Positions 54,451-64,000 of a stretch of 64,000 nucleotides of DNA are shown in pieces; the stretch's first letter is position 1; each line of letters opens with the position of its first letter. Made by a program: the position numbers and the translations under genes. The notes under the pieces were generated by a model. That model searched no databases. It was not told where the DNA came from and saw only the letters and a list, made by a program, of their open reading frames with translations. Location: positions 408,798 to 472,797 of the forward strand of contig JACKQL020000043.1 of the NCBI GenBank assembly GCA_018296165.2, in the 5' to 3' direction. This stretch comes from Termitomyces sp. T153. Taxonomy: Eukaryota > Basidiomycota > Agaricomycetes > Agaricales > Lyophyllaceae.

Positions 54451-57400
54451 TGCCAAACTATGTAAATCAGATTATTAGAGAAAAGAGAATTGGTATCCTC
54501 CTAATACAAGAGGCTCACCTGACAGATGATTGCAAGAACAAAGTAGAAACACTCTTTAGCAGGAGACTAAAGCTATTCCACTCACCAGACCCAATAAACC
54601 CATCTGGCAAGGGAGGAGTAGCCATCATCCTAAACAAGGACCTCATGAATACTCAAGGGATGATAGCTACTATTATCATCCCTGGGAGAGCGATACTAGT
54701 CACAACTAACTGGCACAGAGATGAAGTCATTAATATACTCAATGTCTATGCACCCAACACAATGAGCTCTGACAGGACTGAAAATAGTGAATTCTGGTGG
54801 GAACTAAATGCCTATTTCCTCAGCCATCCTCATGTGAAAGTTGACATCCTAGCTGGAGACCTTAATATAACAAAAGATGCTCTAGACAGGATGCCTACAA
54901 GAAGCAACCCTAGGGAAGCAATAGAGGCCCTGGATGCCCTGAAGCAATCATTGCAAGTAAAAGACACTTGGAGGAATACCTTCCCTTCCAAGAGAGCATT
55001 CTCCTTTGTACAGGATGCAACCATGTCAATGTCCAGGATAGATCAGATCTACATGGTGGACCAACTGGCAGTCTCCTCACAAGAATGGAGCATCACCCCA
55101 TCTGGAATTCCTGGCACAGATCACCACTTAACCTTAGTCCAAGTTGCACATGCAAACACCCCTGTAATAGGCAGGGGGAGATGGAACCTCAAGACACATG
55201 TAATCAAGGACCAAAAATTTAGAGAAACAGTCACAACACTAGAGTTAAGAGCACTTGAAGACATAGAGAGATCTGCCCAAAATAGGTCCCCTTTCTTTAA
55301 CCCCCAAAGGATATACTCAAACTGGAAAGAGGAGATACTCAAGTTTGCGAGGGAACATGATAAAAGGATTGTACCAAAATACAGGATGGAAAGAATGGTA
55401 CTATAGGCTCGCCTTGAGTCAGCCTCTGCAAGAGAGGACCATGATGAAGGGGAGCTCCAAGAAGAGGTGTACAAAGTGAAAAAAGACCTTGATTGTCTAG
55501 AAATAAGGTACCACATGGAGAACAGGGAACACATAGCGATTAAAAATAGACTTGAGGGTGAAACAATGTGCAAATACTGGACAAAATCAGGTAAGCAAGC
55601 AAGCCCAAAGGACTTGATATACGCCCTGAGGAAACATGGGGATATCAGACAAGAACACCTCTATGAAACTGACTCCCACAAAATGGCAGAGCTGGCAAGG
55701 AATTACCATGACAGCCTGCAATACCAGTTCAGAGATACCCCAGAAGAAGTCAGGGAGTCAAAGATAATCAAGGCTCTAAATGCAATACACACTCACACCA
55801 CTGACACTCAGAGGAGGGACCTCGACAAAGTGTTGGACAGGGAAGAACTGCTGAAAGCATTGAGGAGCTCAAAGAATAGCTCAGCCCTGGGCCCTGATGG
55901 GGTATCTTATGAGTTCTGGAAGTCGTTTAATGGACAGTTTGAAAACAACCTAAAGCACAATGAAGGTGAAGGTGAGCCAAAGCACCCCTGTGACTTAGTA
56001 GGAATGCTCTTACATGTATACAATGACATCTGGAACCATGGCATTGAGGAAAATACATCTTTCGCAGAGAGCTGGATGTGCCCCCTATATAAGAAAAATG
56101 AGAGAATGGACATCGCAAACTACAGGCCAATCACCTGCCTGAATACAGACTATAAGCTATTCACAAAAGCTCTAGCCACTCACCTGGCTGGAGCCATCAC
56201 GACCCTAATCCACCCTAGCCAAGCAGGTTTCATCAAAGGGAGGAGTATTTTCAAGCAGACTAAATTAATTCGTATGATAATGCATTATGCTGAGGCAACA
56301 GAGAGCAACAGAGCAATTATTGCTCTTGACCAGGAGAAGGCCCATGATAAGGTGGACCATGAGTATCTGTGGAGAACCATGAGGAAGTTTGGCATCCCCA
56401 CAGGGTTTACAAACATAGTGAAAGCCCTATACAGCAAGGCCATGACGAGAATTATGGTAAATGGTGTTATAAGCTCCCCATGGCAAGTGACACAAGGTGT
56501 GCATCAAGGGGACCCCCTGTCCTGCCTGCTTTTTGATCTGGCAATTGAGCCTCTAGCAGCAATGCTTCAAGACTCCGACCTGAAAGGTTTCAAGATTCCA
56601 GGACACAAGGAAAAACTGATTGCCAACCTGTTTGCAGATGATACCACATCTTTCCTGTCTGAAGAAGACAACCCAGTCACCCTGAACTGTATCCTTGATG
56701 ACTGGAGTATTGCAGCCAGGGCAAATTTCAATGCGTCCAAAACAGAAGTTCTCCCAATAGGGTCCAAGGAGTTCTGCTTAAAGCTAATTAACAAGAGGAG
56801 GATGTGCCCTGAGGGATATAGATTCCCAGACAACATCCACATTGTAGATGAAGGCACAGTGATTAGGATTCTCGGTGCTTGGTTTGGAAATGAGGCGGAT
56901 CTGAGCGCTCTATGAACTGATGTCCTGGAAAAAGTAGATAAATGCTTAAAGACCTGGGAAGGTAGCAATCCCACTCTGGAAGGAAGGTGCCTCATTGCTC
57001 AGATGGTCATCGCTGGGATGACACAATACCTCATACAGGTCTAAGGCATGCCACCCCATGTGGAGAAACTGCTAACGCAAAGGGCAGTCAAGTTTATGTG
57101 GGCAGGGAAAAGCCCCTTGGTGAATGAGCAAACCCTCTATAAACCCATTGCGGAAGGTGGGAGAGCCTTGGTGGATATTAAATCGAGGAATAAAGCAATA
57201 AACGTGATGTGGCTGAAAGCCTACTTGAGCATAGGACCTAACAGACCCCTGTGGGCCTCCCTAGCAGACGCATTAATGGCAATGAACCTGCCAAAGACAG
57301 AAGAAGGTGTTGATGAACGAATCAGAGTCTCCCCCTTCCTCCAGACATGGAAGACCAGGACGTCAACCAGGGGAGGAGTATGCCCAGACATCAGGTCCCT

Positions 57401-59228
57401 ACTGAAAACCGTGGAGGAATTTGGGGTCAGGCTCGAAGGTCTCGCTTTTCGCAGAGAGACACTTAGAAGCCTCCCCCTATGGTACCATTTTGCAGTGCTC
57501 CCAAGAATCTGGAGGATGAATCATGGAAAAGTAGCTGAGTGTTTGAAAACAAAGCATAGTATGATCCTAGTAGGGGACGCTGAACGGATGACGGGATTGC
57601 TCATAAACAATGATTACTTAGGAACAGATGATTGCGAGTGTGAGGGGTGCATGGCACTCAAAAATGAGGTTGGATGCCTCCACCCTCACTCGTGTGTTGA
57701 AAGGGCAAGAGAGATGATGGCAACTCTCCCCAGCAAATGGAACCCCTTATTGGAACAACCAGAGGACCTGGGGGTACCCTTTCCTGCTACCGAGGCATCG
57801 GTATCGGGCAGCAATGCAAGTGTGTTCACCCCACACCTTGAGTCAGAAAGCCTCGCAGACATTTTCAGGGTCTTCACAACGGGCCCTAGATACGATCAGG
57901 TTTTCATTCCTAGGCGAGGAGGTCAAACACAAACCCCCCGGTCTGCCCACATAATGCACGCATCAGGCTCACGCCAAGGTGAGAAGTTGCTAGGAGTGGG
58001 GGTTTGTTTTGAAGGTCAGCCAGACCTCGACAAAGGCGCAAAATGGGTGTGCAATGACAGGGTCCCCATTGATAACAGTCTTCTTCTTGCTATTCTCCTA
58101 GCGTCACTGTGTGGGGGCCTGGGGAACCCTCTTGAAATAGCAACAAGATTGAAAGTAACTATTGCTGCCCTAACAAAATGCTTCAAGGCAAACAAAGACA
58201 AAGGATTTATTGGTGTTAGGAATGTGGGGCTACTGAGAACCATGATAGGGTGCTTGAGAATGCACTCGTCAAGTATCATATTTCAGGATCTGTCAAAATC
58301 ACCCCTCTCCATGATAGAGCATAAAACTGTAGGCATTGCGGAGGAAGCGATGAACCAGAATGCTGTTCTCATCCTCCCCCTGATCCCCACAGAGCTTCAC
58401 ATAACTGGAGCAAGATTATTAAAGGTCACCCAGGCGACGGCCTACAAGCATATACATAACGTGGCCCCAGCCTGCACTAGATGGCAAACTACAGCAAGGA
58501 TTGACGAAGTGAAGAGAGTAATGATCACCTCTAGTGGGAAGGTCCCACAGGACAGAGCAATATGGAAAGGCCTGAGAGACAAGGATTTCTCTAGGCAGAC
58601 TAGGGTTTTTCTCTGGAAAAGTGCTCATGACACCTACAAGGTAGGCACCTACTGGGACAAACAAAATATGGCCCCCAAACTTAGAGAAAGAAGCAAATGC
58701 AAACACGATGGGAAATTGGACTCACTCGACCACATCATGTCAGAATGTTTGTGCCTGGGCCAATCTCAGATCTGGAACCTCGCAAGTGAATTCTGGAACA
58801 AGAGGACAAGTAAAACCCTCCCAAGCCTCAATATCAGCTCTGTCATTGGCCTCATGCTACTGGTGCAACAGAAAGAGATGGAAGTATCATCGGAGGGTCT
58901 GGCTCATCTCCACAAAATCCTGATTGTAGAATCGGCATACCTTATTTGGGTCATAAGGTGCGAAAGGGTAATCAGTAAAGATGACATGCCTTTCTCCCCA
59001 GTCAAAATTGAGAACAGGTGGAAGCAGATGGTCGCAAAAAGAGCAGAACTTGATTTCAAAATGATGAGTGCGAGATATGGAAAGTGGGTGGCCATCCATC
59101 CCCTGATACAAGACACGTGGAAAGGTACGGCTTTTGAACAAACAGCCCAAGAGCATGGGCCTTGTAGAGAGGCACAAGGCGGGGTTTTAGTGGGTATTTA
59201 TCCCGGAGAGAGAGATGGGGTTGGGTAA
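54444..59228 (+). pseudogene. LINE ORF2: AP-endonuclease, reverse transcriptase, C-terminal zinc region
   Basis: The endonuclease part keeps catalytic-type residues (QEAHL, GDLN, SRIDQIY, TDHHL) between 54490 and 55140. The RT shows GPDGVSYEFW, AGFIKGRS, FADD (about 56632-56645) and LGAWFG. The C-terminal region ends with a CKHDGKLDSLDHIMSEC motif (about 58700-58750) as in the zf-RVT region. Three in-frame nonsense codons interrupt it: TAG 55404-55406, TGA 56913-56915, TAA 57042-57044. Each can derive from CAG, CGA or CAA by one C-to-T change. No frameshift seen over 4.8 kb, so decay is mild. Lineage within fungal LINEs not assigned. Confidence 0.88.
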
Positions 59229-59314
59229 TATCCCATTCTGGGTGTTGAGCCCCACACTGCATGCATAAAAGCATTTCCTTGTGGAGTCATTTCGTTTGAA
59301 TTATAGCTAGTTAA

Positions 59315-59382
59315 ACCTGGTTTTAATCCCAGGTGCCATGTTGAGCAGGTGGGAGAGGGGCACCCAGAGTGCCTGCCCTCTC
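59315..59382 (+). other. Two stem-loops in the LINE 3' UTR
   Basis: ACCTGG-TTTTAATC-CCAGGT at 59315-59334, then an imperfect hairpin GAGAGGGGCAC / GTGCCTGCCCTCTC at 59353-59382, just before the A-tail. Such 3' structures can be RT recognition sites in LINEs; here that is inference. Confidence 0.5.
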
Positions 59383-59429
59383 ACTGTAAATGCTACTCCA
59401 AAAAAAGAAAAAAAAAAAAAAAAAGATGA

Positions 59430-61276
59430 TGCATTGGGGCCCGGCTGGTGTGAGGTTATGTCCTCACTGCTCAGGAAATCTGATGACATGGTCTGCAGGC
59501 TGGGTGGTCCTGAAACCACTGACCCCATGTCCAGGCTTCCATGTAGAGAATCCTATAATGCCAGAACTCCTATGGTGAGTTTGGTGGTCTCTCTTCAAGG
59601 CTGGCTAAATGAAGTTGTTCTGTTTCTTCAATATCTACAGACAATCCATAAGCACTTATCCCAGGGGGTTTCCCTGTGGTGGATTTAGCTGTGTGAGCCC
59701 ATGGGCAGTTTCAAGCCATGTGGCCCTCCTCTCAACATATAAAGCATTGATCAGCAGCACACAGCTCAGCCTCCTCTTCCTTGGTTAAGGGTGCCCTTGG
59801 GCAGTGAGGTAAAGCTGTTGGTTGGTTGGGTCATGGCTGCTTGGATTGAGGCCGTGAACCATGCCCAGATCCACCAATGTGCATAGATGCCAGGTGGGGG
59901 GTAGTATTGGTCTTTTTGCCAAAGATCGGGGATTGTGGTCATTTAGGGCTCTTGGTTCTGTTCTGCCATTCCTGCCAGGCTTGATGGTGTCCCAGGTGAT
60001 GGGAATTGGCCACCTTATGAGACTCCTCCATATCCATGTTGTCTGCCATTTCCTGATATTCAGATTCCCGAACTATGATGTTCCAGCTTGTCCATTCAGG
60101 GTTAAGGTGAGCACAAAGTAGAGCCTTTCAAATGGATGGCCTGAACCCATTAAATGATTTCACCACTCAAGCTCAATGACTATCTGAGCCTACAATTGTA
60201 ACAATTCATCCAGGTCAGCCACATAATCCTTTACAGGTCTGTTACCCTGCTCAAATTGTTCCAATCACGCCCATTGTTGGTTGCAATGATCTATTGGAAA
60301 GCAATAATAAAACAGCTCAGTAAAGAAGTCTTTTAATGTCCACTTGTGTGGTGCTAATGAAACATGACGAGTATAGAACGTATAAGCTCAACCAGTCAAA
60401 AACTCAGAGAGTACCATGACCTGTCAATGTTTTTCTATGTATCTGTATTTTATGTAGGCTGTACCATGGGTCAGAAATTTCTGGAAGGCCCAATACTCAG
60501 CTTGTCCTCCATACTTTTCTGGTGGTGTGGGTTTTATCAGGGTCCATCATCACTGGCTACAGCAGCAAGATTGTGATCTCTTCGACCTTCCCTTTTTCTT
60601 ACCCCTTTTTCCCTTAGTGCGGCCCTGGTGACAGTCTCATCACCAACTGCAACAGCCATTGGAAGATTCCAATGAGTCTGCACTGGAGGAGGCTGAAGAG
60701 GACAATAAAGATGGCAACAAGTCTGTGGACAGCTCTGAACTGCTTGCCATCAGCACACTATCACTATTGCTTCCCTCTTCGGACTCAGAATCAGATGATG
60801 ATGAGGCCAAGCTGTCAGAGGGATCTCCATGGGCCACACTACCCAGTCATTGGAACGCTTGGCCTAATGCACTTTTTCTAGACACTTGGGCAAGGGGTTT
60901 ATTCACATCTCTCCATTGACTGATTAACCCTTCAGCCCTGTGGGCATGTTGCAACTTGGTCTCATTGTCCGTTACCCAGCCAATCAACTCTGCAAGCTTT
61001 CCTGACACAGGCATTGAGCCCGACCGTTCCTTCCTGTTGTGAGCAGTCTGCCTTTTTTGCTTAAGACGAGCTAATTCCTCAGTCTGGTGAGTCAGCCTCT
61101 GGATCCAAACTTCCAGAGTCACTGAAATTTTCATCAGCCCAAAATTGAGTCTCTTCGGACCTGGCCTTGCAAACTTGATCCACCCGTCGATCAACTCACT
61201 CTCTTTCCTCATCGGTCATGGTTTGACATGTGAGAATAACTGCTTTCTCCTGGTCTGGGGTGAGGTCGGGCATACC
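59430..61276 (-). pseudogene. gag: Decayed Ty3/gypsy gag (element E)
   Basis: Minus strand from about 61276. The N-terminal helical region (ERESELIDGWIKFARPG, about 61205-61155) is followed by an acidic/Ser-rich linker, then the capsid-like core KYGGQAEYWAFQKFLTHG, FYTRHVSLAPHKWTLKDFF, LEQFEQGNRPVKDYVADLDELL (about 60540-60190). A zinc knuckle at about 59755-59710 reads CFIC, EEGHMA, NC with two CGA-to-TGA changes inside it. Numerous TGA/TAG stops all fit C-to-T decay. The sequence ends near the LINE tail; protease and RT are absent. Confidence 0.75.
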
Positions 61277-62149
61277 AGCTTGATTCCCAGTCCTATCCTC
61301 CTCAACAGGTGTTCAATATTTTATTTTCTTGCTATTTTGCACAGGAGTAGACTCTCCAGAGAAGATTTTATTGTTACCAAAAACAGGACTATTAGTGTCT
61401 ACCGTCAAGTGGGAATAAGTGACACAGTACTCATCAGTGCTGGACTTTTTGTCATGAAGGCTAGATAGCCATTCCGCCGACATTCTTTCACTTTCTACAA
61501 AGTGAGGGGCTAGCCAAGCCGTGGTACGTCATTGCTTGCCCTTTTCCTCCGATCCTGCTCTCCTCTTTATAGCTCGTTGTGTGCGCACGGACCAGGCTGT
61601 TTTCCATGCACTCCCGTGGGTGTACCGCGTGGTTTTCCTTGGCCTTCCTCCTGATTGGTTGGCTGTTTGTGATGACGTGCTGGGTTGGCGTTACTCAGTT
61701 ATCCGTTTGTCTGACCTCTTTTTCTCATTCTTTTCTTTTCCACTCCTCTCTTAGCAGGCTCCACATAGTTCATATGGTGGCCAGCTCTGGTCTCTGGATG
61801 GTCTGGCGTGCAGTGTTGAGGGGAGGCAGGGTTTTTGCTATGCATTCAGACGTCTATGGCTGTCCTTGGCATTGGTTAGCTGTTCTAGCCGGTTTTGCTG
61901 AGCACAGCCATTGATCGTTGATCAAATGCGTGACCAGCTGTTCTTGACGTCATAGGTCCTGCTGGCATCGTTCAATGCATGCTTTCTTGGGTTCTTTGGT
62001 GATATTCTTTTTATACTAGGTAAGGTTTTTATGTCTACAGTTTTTGACATTTACCCAAGCTTACAGTTTTCAGCTTGTTTTGATTGGTATTTCCCTTATC
62101 TCTCTTTTAAGTATATTCAACCTGTCTTGTACTCAAGACAGGCATATCA
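61277..62149 (-). repeat. Element D 3' LTR (right end certain, left end not fixed)
   Basis: The right end CATATCA at 62143-62149 is followed by CCTCCCCC, the same boundary as in element C (CTCATCA then TCCTCCCCC). The left boundary lies somewhere between the decayed gag and about 61700; without the second LTR I cannot place it. TATAAAAA (minus strand) occurs at about 62008-62015. Confidence 0.5.
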
Positions 62150-62186
62150 CCTCCCCCGCACCATTTTACTGACTGCCCCCAGTCAG
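62150..62186. promoter_or_regulatory. Element D polypurine tract and adjacent hairpin
   Basis: Sense GGGGGAGG at 62150-62157 next to the LTR, and CTGACTG-CCCC-CAGTCAG at 62169-62186. Compared with element C the outer stem pair is C-G instead of T-A and the loop differs, while the stem is kept. Confidence 0.65.
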
Positions 62187-62341
62187 GTGTCCTGTGTCTT
62201 TGTTAGAAAACTGTTCACATGCGCGATCACCCCCAGAAAATTTCGACAAAGAACTCAATTTTTTATTCCAATTTTCTTTTCCTCGATTGCATCCGCTGTC
62301 CTATAAGGACGCGCTCACCACGACCCATCCCCCCTGCAGCA

Positions 62342-63489
62342 ATGGCACCTAACCATCTTATTCCTACCGCGCCTCACAGAAACCCTGTGGGTCCCGCCAC
62401 CAAACTTCCTTGCACACCTCCAACCGCTCGTCCAAGTTCTGGCCAGGACTTGCCCGACAATTTTGCCCTTCTCCAGTGCTCTGTCAAGCGTGACGCGCAA
62501 CAAGTTATCCTGGCAGTCCTCCAGCTTCCCCTGTTTGCCCAGGCTATTATTGGCTTCTGCAGGGTCGCAGCTGGCATCCCTGGAACTCAGGCTGACCGCG
62601 CCCAATATCTCAGCACCATGCAGCTGGTGAGTTCCCTTTTTGTCCTTTCCTTTCCTTCTTCATCCTTCTTCTCACCCATCTTCTCCTCACTTCAGCGCTT
62701 CGCCGACCAGGCCAACTTCCCACGTATTGCTGAGCAAAAGGGTCTTTTTGACTCCCTGACCGCCACCCTCCCAGTGATCAATCGCAATGCCACTAACAAC
62801 TCTACCAATGTCCAGTCCTTCCTCATGTTTGCTGATGCTATCCTCAAAATCGAAGAAAATCATTGCAAGGTCCAATGTCAGTGGGAGGCAGAGGTCCAGC
62901 ATCAGCAGGAAGCAGAGGTCCAACGCCAGCAGGAAGCAGAGGAGGTATGCCTTAATCCCCCTTTTTTTTTTTTTTTTGTTTGACTGCCGTCTTACCCCCT
63001 CAGCTGAAGCAGCAAACTCAGGATCAGGACGTTCCTGACCTTCCCTCTCAGCCAACCTCAAACCTGGAAGCGAGGCCGTGCTTTCGCTTCTCAGCCAGGT
63101 CGACGCTGCCCTTGAAACTGTCCAACTCGCCAATGACAATGCCCTTCTCCCTCATGCCGACCTTCAAAAACATTGTGAGGCTGTTCAGCTCGCTGCCCAG
63201 CAACAACTTTATTCTCTTGACATCGCCCTTCAAGTTTATAAGCTCATCTCAGTCCACCTTGCTCATCTTGACAAAACTCTTGGCCCCTCTGACGTTGAAC
63301 GCACCGGAGATCTGCTCAATGATCTGCAAGTTTTGCCTGAGGTATTTCTCCCTTTTTAGCTTTCCCAACTTGCTTTTATTTACTTTAGAGACCCAGATTG
63401 TCGATTCCAATTCTGATATTGAAATCACCCCTTCCTCCCCAAAAAATCCCTGTCCCCCCATACTCATACAAGAGGCCACTGCATTGTAA
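62342..63489 (+). CDS. Element D antisense gene: coiled-coil-rich, intron-containing
   Basis: Lies between the 3' LTR and the convergent pol end (stop 63487-63489, pol stop near 63672). Exon 1 is 62342-62626 (95 codons), intron 1 is 62627-62695 (69 nt, GTGAGT...CAG), exon 2 is 62696-62944 (83 codons), intron 2 is 62945-63003 (59 nt with a long T run), both phase 0. Exon 3 starts in frame (LKQQTQDQD) but the better coding frame from about 63075 (SLLSQVDAALETVQLAND and a long helix to 63340) is shifted, so there is either a one-base indel or an extra splice. A GTATTT...TTTAG intron (63341-63388) may lead to the last exon (IVDSNSDIEITPSSP). Exon 1 carries a helical domain; exon 2 ends in Glu/Gln heptads. 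No cysteine cluster seen. About 310 aa if joined. Function unknown. Confidence 0.6.
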
Positions 63490-63671
63490 GCATCAGCGCT
63501 GCCTTTGCTTAAATTAATGTAGTTATTTTTGACCACCCTACTCATAACAAAATTTCCCCTTTCATTTTCTTAATTCGCAACCCCCAAATATAATGCCCTT
63601 AACCCCGAAAATGTGTAATCTTAAGTCTCTTTTAACTTATTTTTGATTTTAAGCAAAATTTAAACTTTTTG
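63490..63671. other. Convergent 3' region of element D
   Basis: AT-rich 182-bp spacer between the antisense gene stop and the pol stop, as in elements A, B and C. Confidence 0.5.
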
Positions 63672-64000
63672 TCAACTTTCGGGGCTATTGTCCAACTTAA
63701 TCATGTCATCATCTAGAGGCTCATGAAGCTTTATAGATCCAAATGACAAATCTGACATAGCATTTATGGTAGGCCTTTGTAGTTCCTCCTTTAACTCTTT
63801 TAACTTTTTGGGAGTGATATCTACCCATTGCTCTAGGCTCTGGGATAGCTCCAATCGTCTTTGAGCTTTATAAGGGACTACTCTAAAAGCTGCAACTCTG
63901 GTCTGCCAAACTGACTCATCCAGTTCTGCCACAATATAATTACCACCCTTGGTCTTAGCAATTACTACCATTGGACCATGAAAATGGGGCAGCATTTTAG
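63672..64000 (-). CDS. pol: Element D Pol, C-terminal end (runs off the window)
   Basis: Open to the right edge. FHGPMVVIAKTKGGNYIVAE and RVAAFRVVPY match the end of element C Pol (YLGPLVVISRNRGGAYILCE, PVAAFRLIPY), so D belongs to the same Ty3/gypsy lineage without a chromodomain. Only about 108 residues after the integrase core are visible. Confidence 0.8.
   Translation of the reverse strand, partial: KMLPHFHGPMVVIAKTKGGNYIVAELDESVWQTRVAAFRVVPYKAQRRLELSQSLEQWVDITPKKLKELKEELQRPTINAMSDLSFGSIKLHEPLDDDMIKLDNSPES

Larger units (their letters stand above)
54440..59424 (+). mobile_element. 5'-truncated LINE (non-LTR retrotransposon) with poly(A) tail
   Basis: One long frame (54444-59228) encodes endonuclease, RT and a C-terminal domain, followed by about 170 nt of 3' UTR and an A-rich tail at 59399-59424. 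The endonuclease lacks its first residues, fitting 5' truncation during target-primed insertion into the WD40-like exon. Target duplications are not clear; GATGAT occurs on both sides but is too short to trust. Confidence 0.85.

Noticed and set aside
54380..59440. GATGAT as LINE target duplication
   Set aside because: Six bases in simple sequence; the flanks do not otherwise line up, so it could be chance.
59338..59688. Open frames over the LINE tail and beyond
   Set aside because: They read through the A-tract and the antisense of gag E; no coherent product.
1..64000. tRNA, rRNA, CRISPR arrays, bacterial-type operons or riboswitches
   Set aside because: No cloverleaf, conserved rRNA blocks or spaced identical repeats were seen, and the intron and codon style is eukaryotic.

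Overview
The window reads as a transposon-dense stretch of a basidiomycete (Agaricomycete-type) fungal genome. The evidence is short 49-69 nt GT-AG introns, chromodomain Ty3/gypsy elements, Plavaka and Helitron remnants, and decayed members of gene families that I recognise as expanded in Agaricomycetes. I see no intact host gene, rRNA, tRNA or CRISPR. The only apparently intact coding capacity lies in one young LTR retrotransposon.

Layout. From 1 to 28071 there is a three-level nest of Ty3/gypsy elements. Element A (plus strand, 5' end off-window) is interrupted by element B (minus strand, 4471-26741, two 998-bp LTRs, target duplication ACAGG). B is interrupted in its gag by element C (minus strand, 13373-24532, two 1049-bp LTRs that differ at about five sites by eye). 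A and B belong to one self-primed, chromodomain-bearing family. C belongs to another, with an FIDD-type reverse transcriptase and an open gag and pol. A sits in a decayed Helitron PIF1-like helicase that resumes at 28072. From 28 to 54 kb follow a gag-like remnant, a Plavaka transposase pseudogene, a DIRS-like gag remnant, a hairpin-rich repeat, an intron-containing fragment resembling the calcium channel Cch1, several decayed multi-exon genes and clusters of a palindromic repeat. A 5'-truncated LINE (about 54.44-59.42 kb) interrupts a WD40-like remnant. It is followed by a decayed Ty3 gag and the 3' end of a fourth Ty3/gypsy element (D) that runs off the right edge.

Main observation. All four Ty3/gypsy elements with a visible 3' end carry an extra gene between pol and the 3' LTR. 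It is encoded antisense to gag-pol, convergent with pol, and interrupted by spliceosomal-type introns. In C it is intact (six exons, five phase-0 introns, 581 aa). In A, B and C it encodes a Gal4-like six-cysteine zinc cluster, and the same phase-0 intron lies directly before the first cysteine in both families. D carries a coiled-coil-rich antisense gene with no cluster seen. In all four, a small hairpin sits 17-20 nt inside the polypurine tract and 3' LTR boundary. I regard this antisense, intron-bearing cargo gene as the candidate undescribed system. Its antisense orientation would explain how introns survive retrotransposition. The 3' LTR, reading outward, is the obvious candidate promoter.
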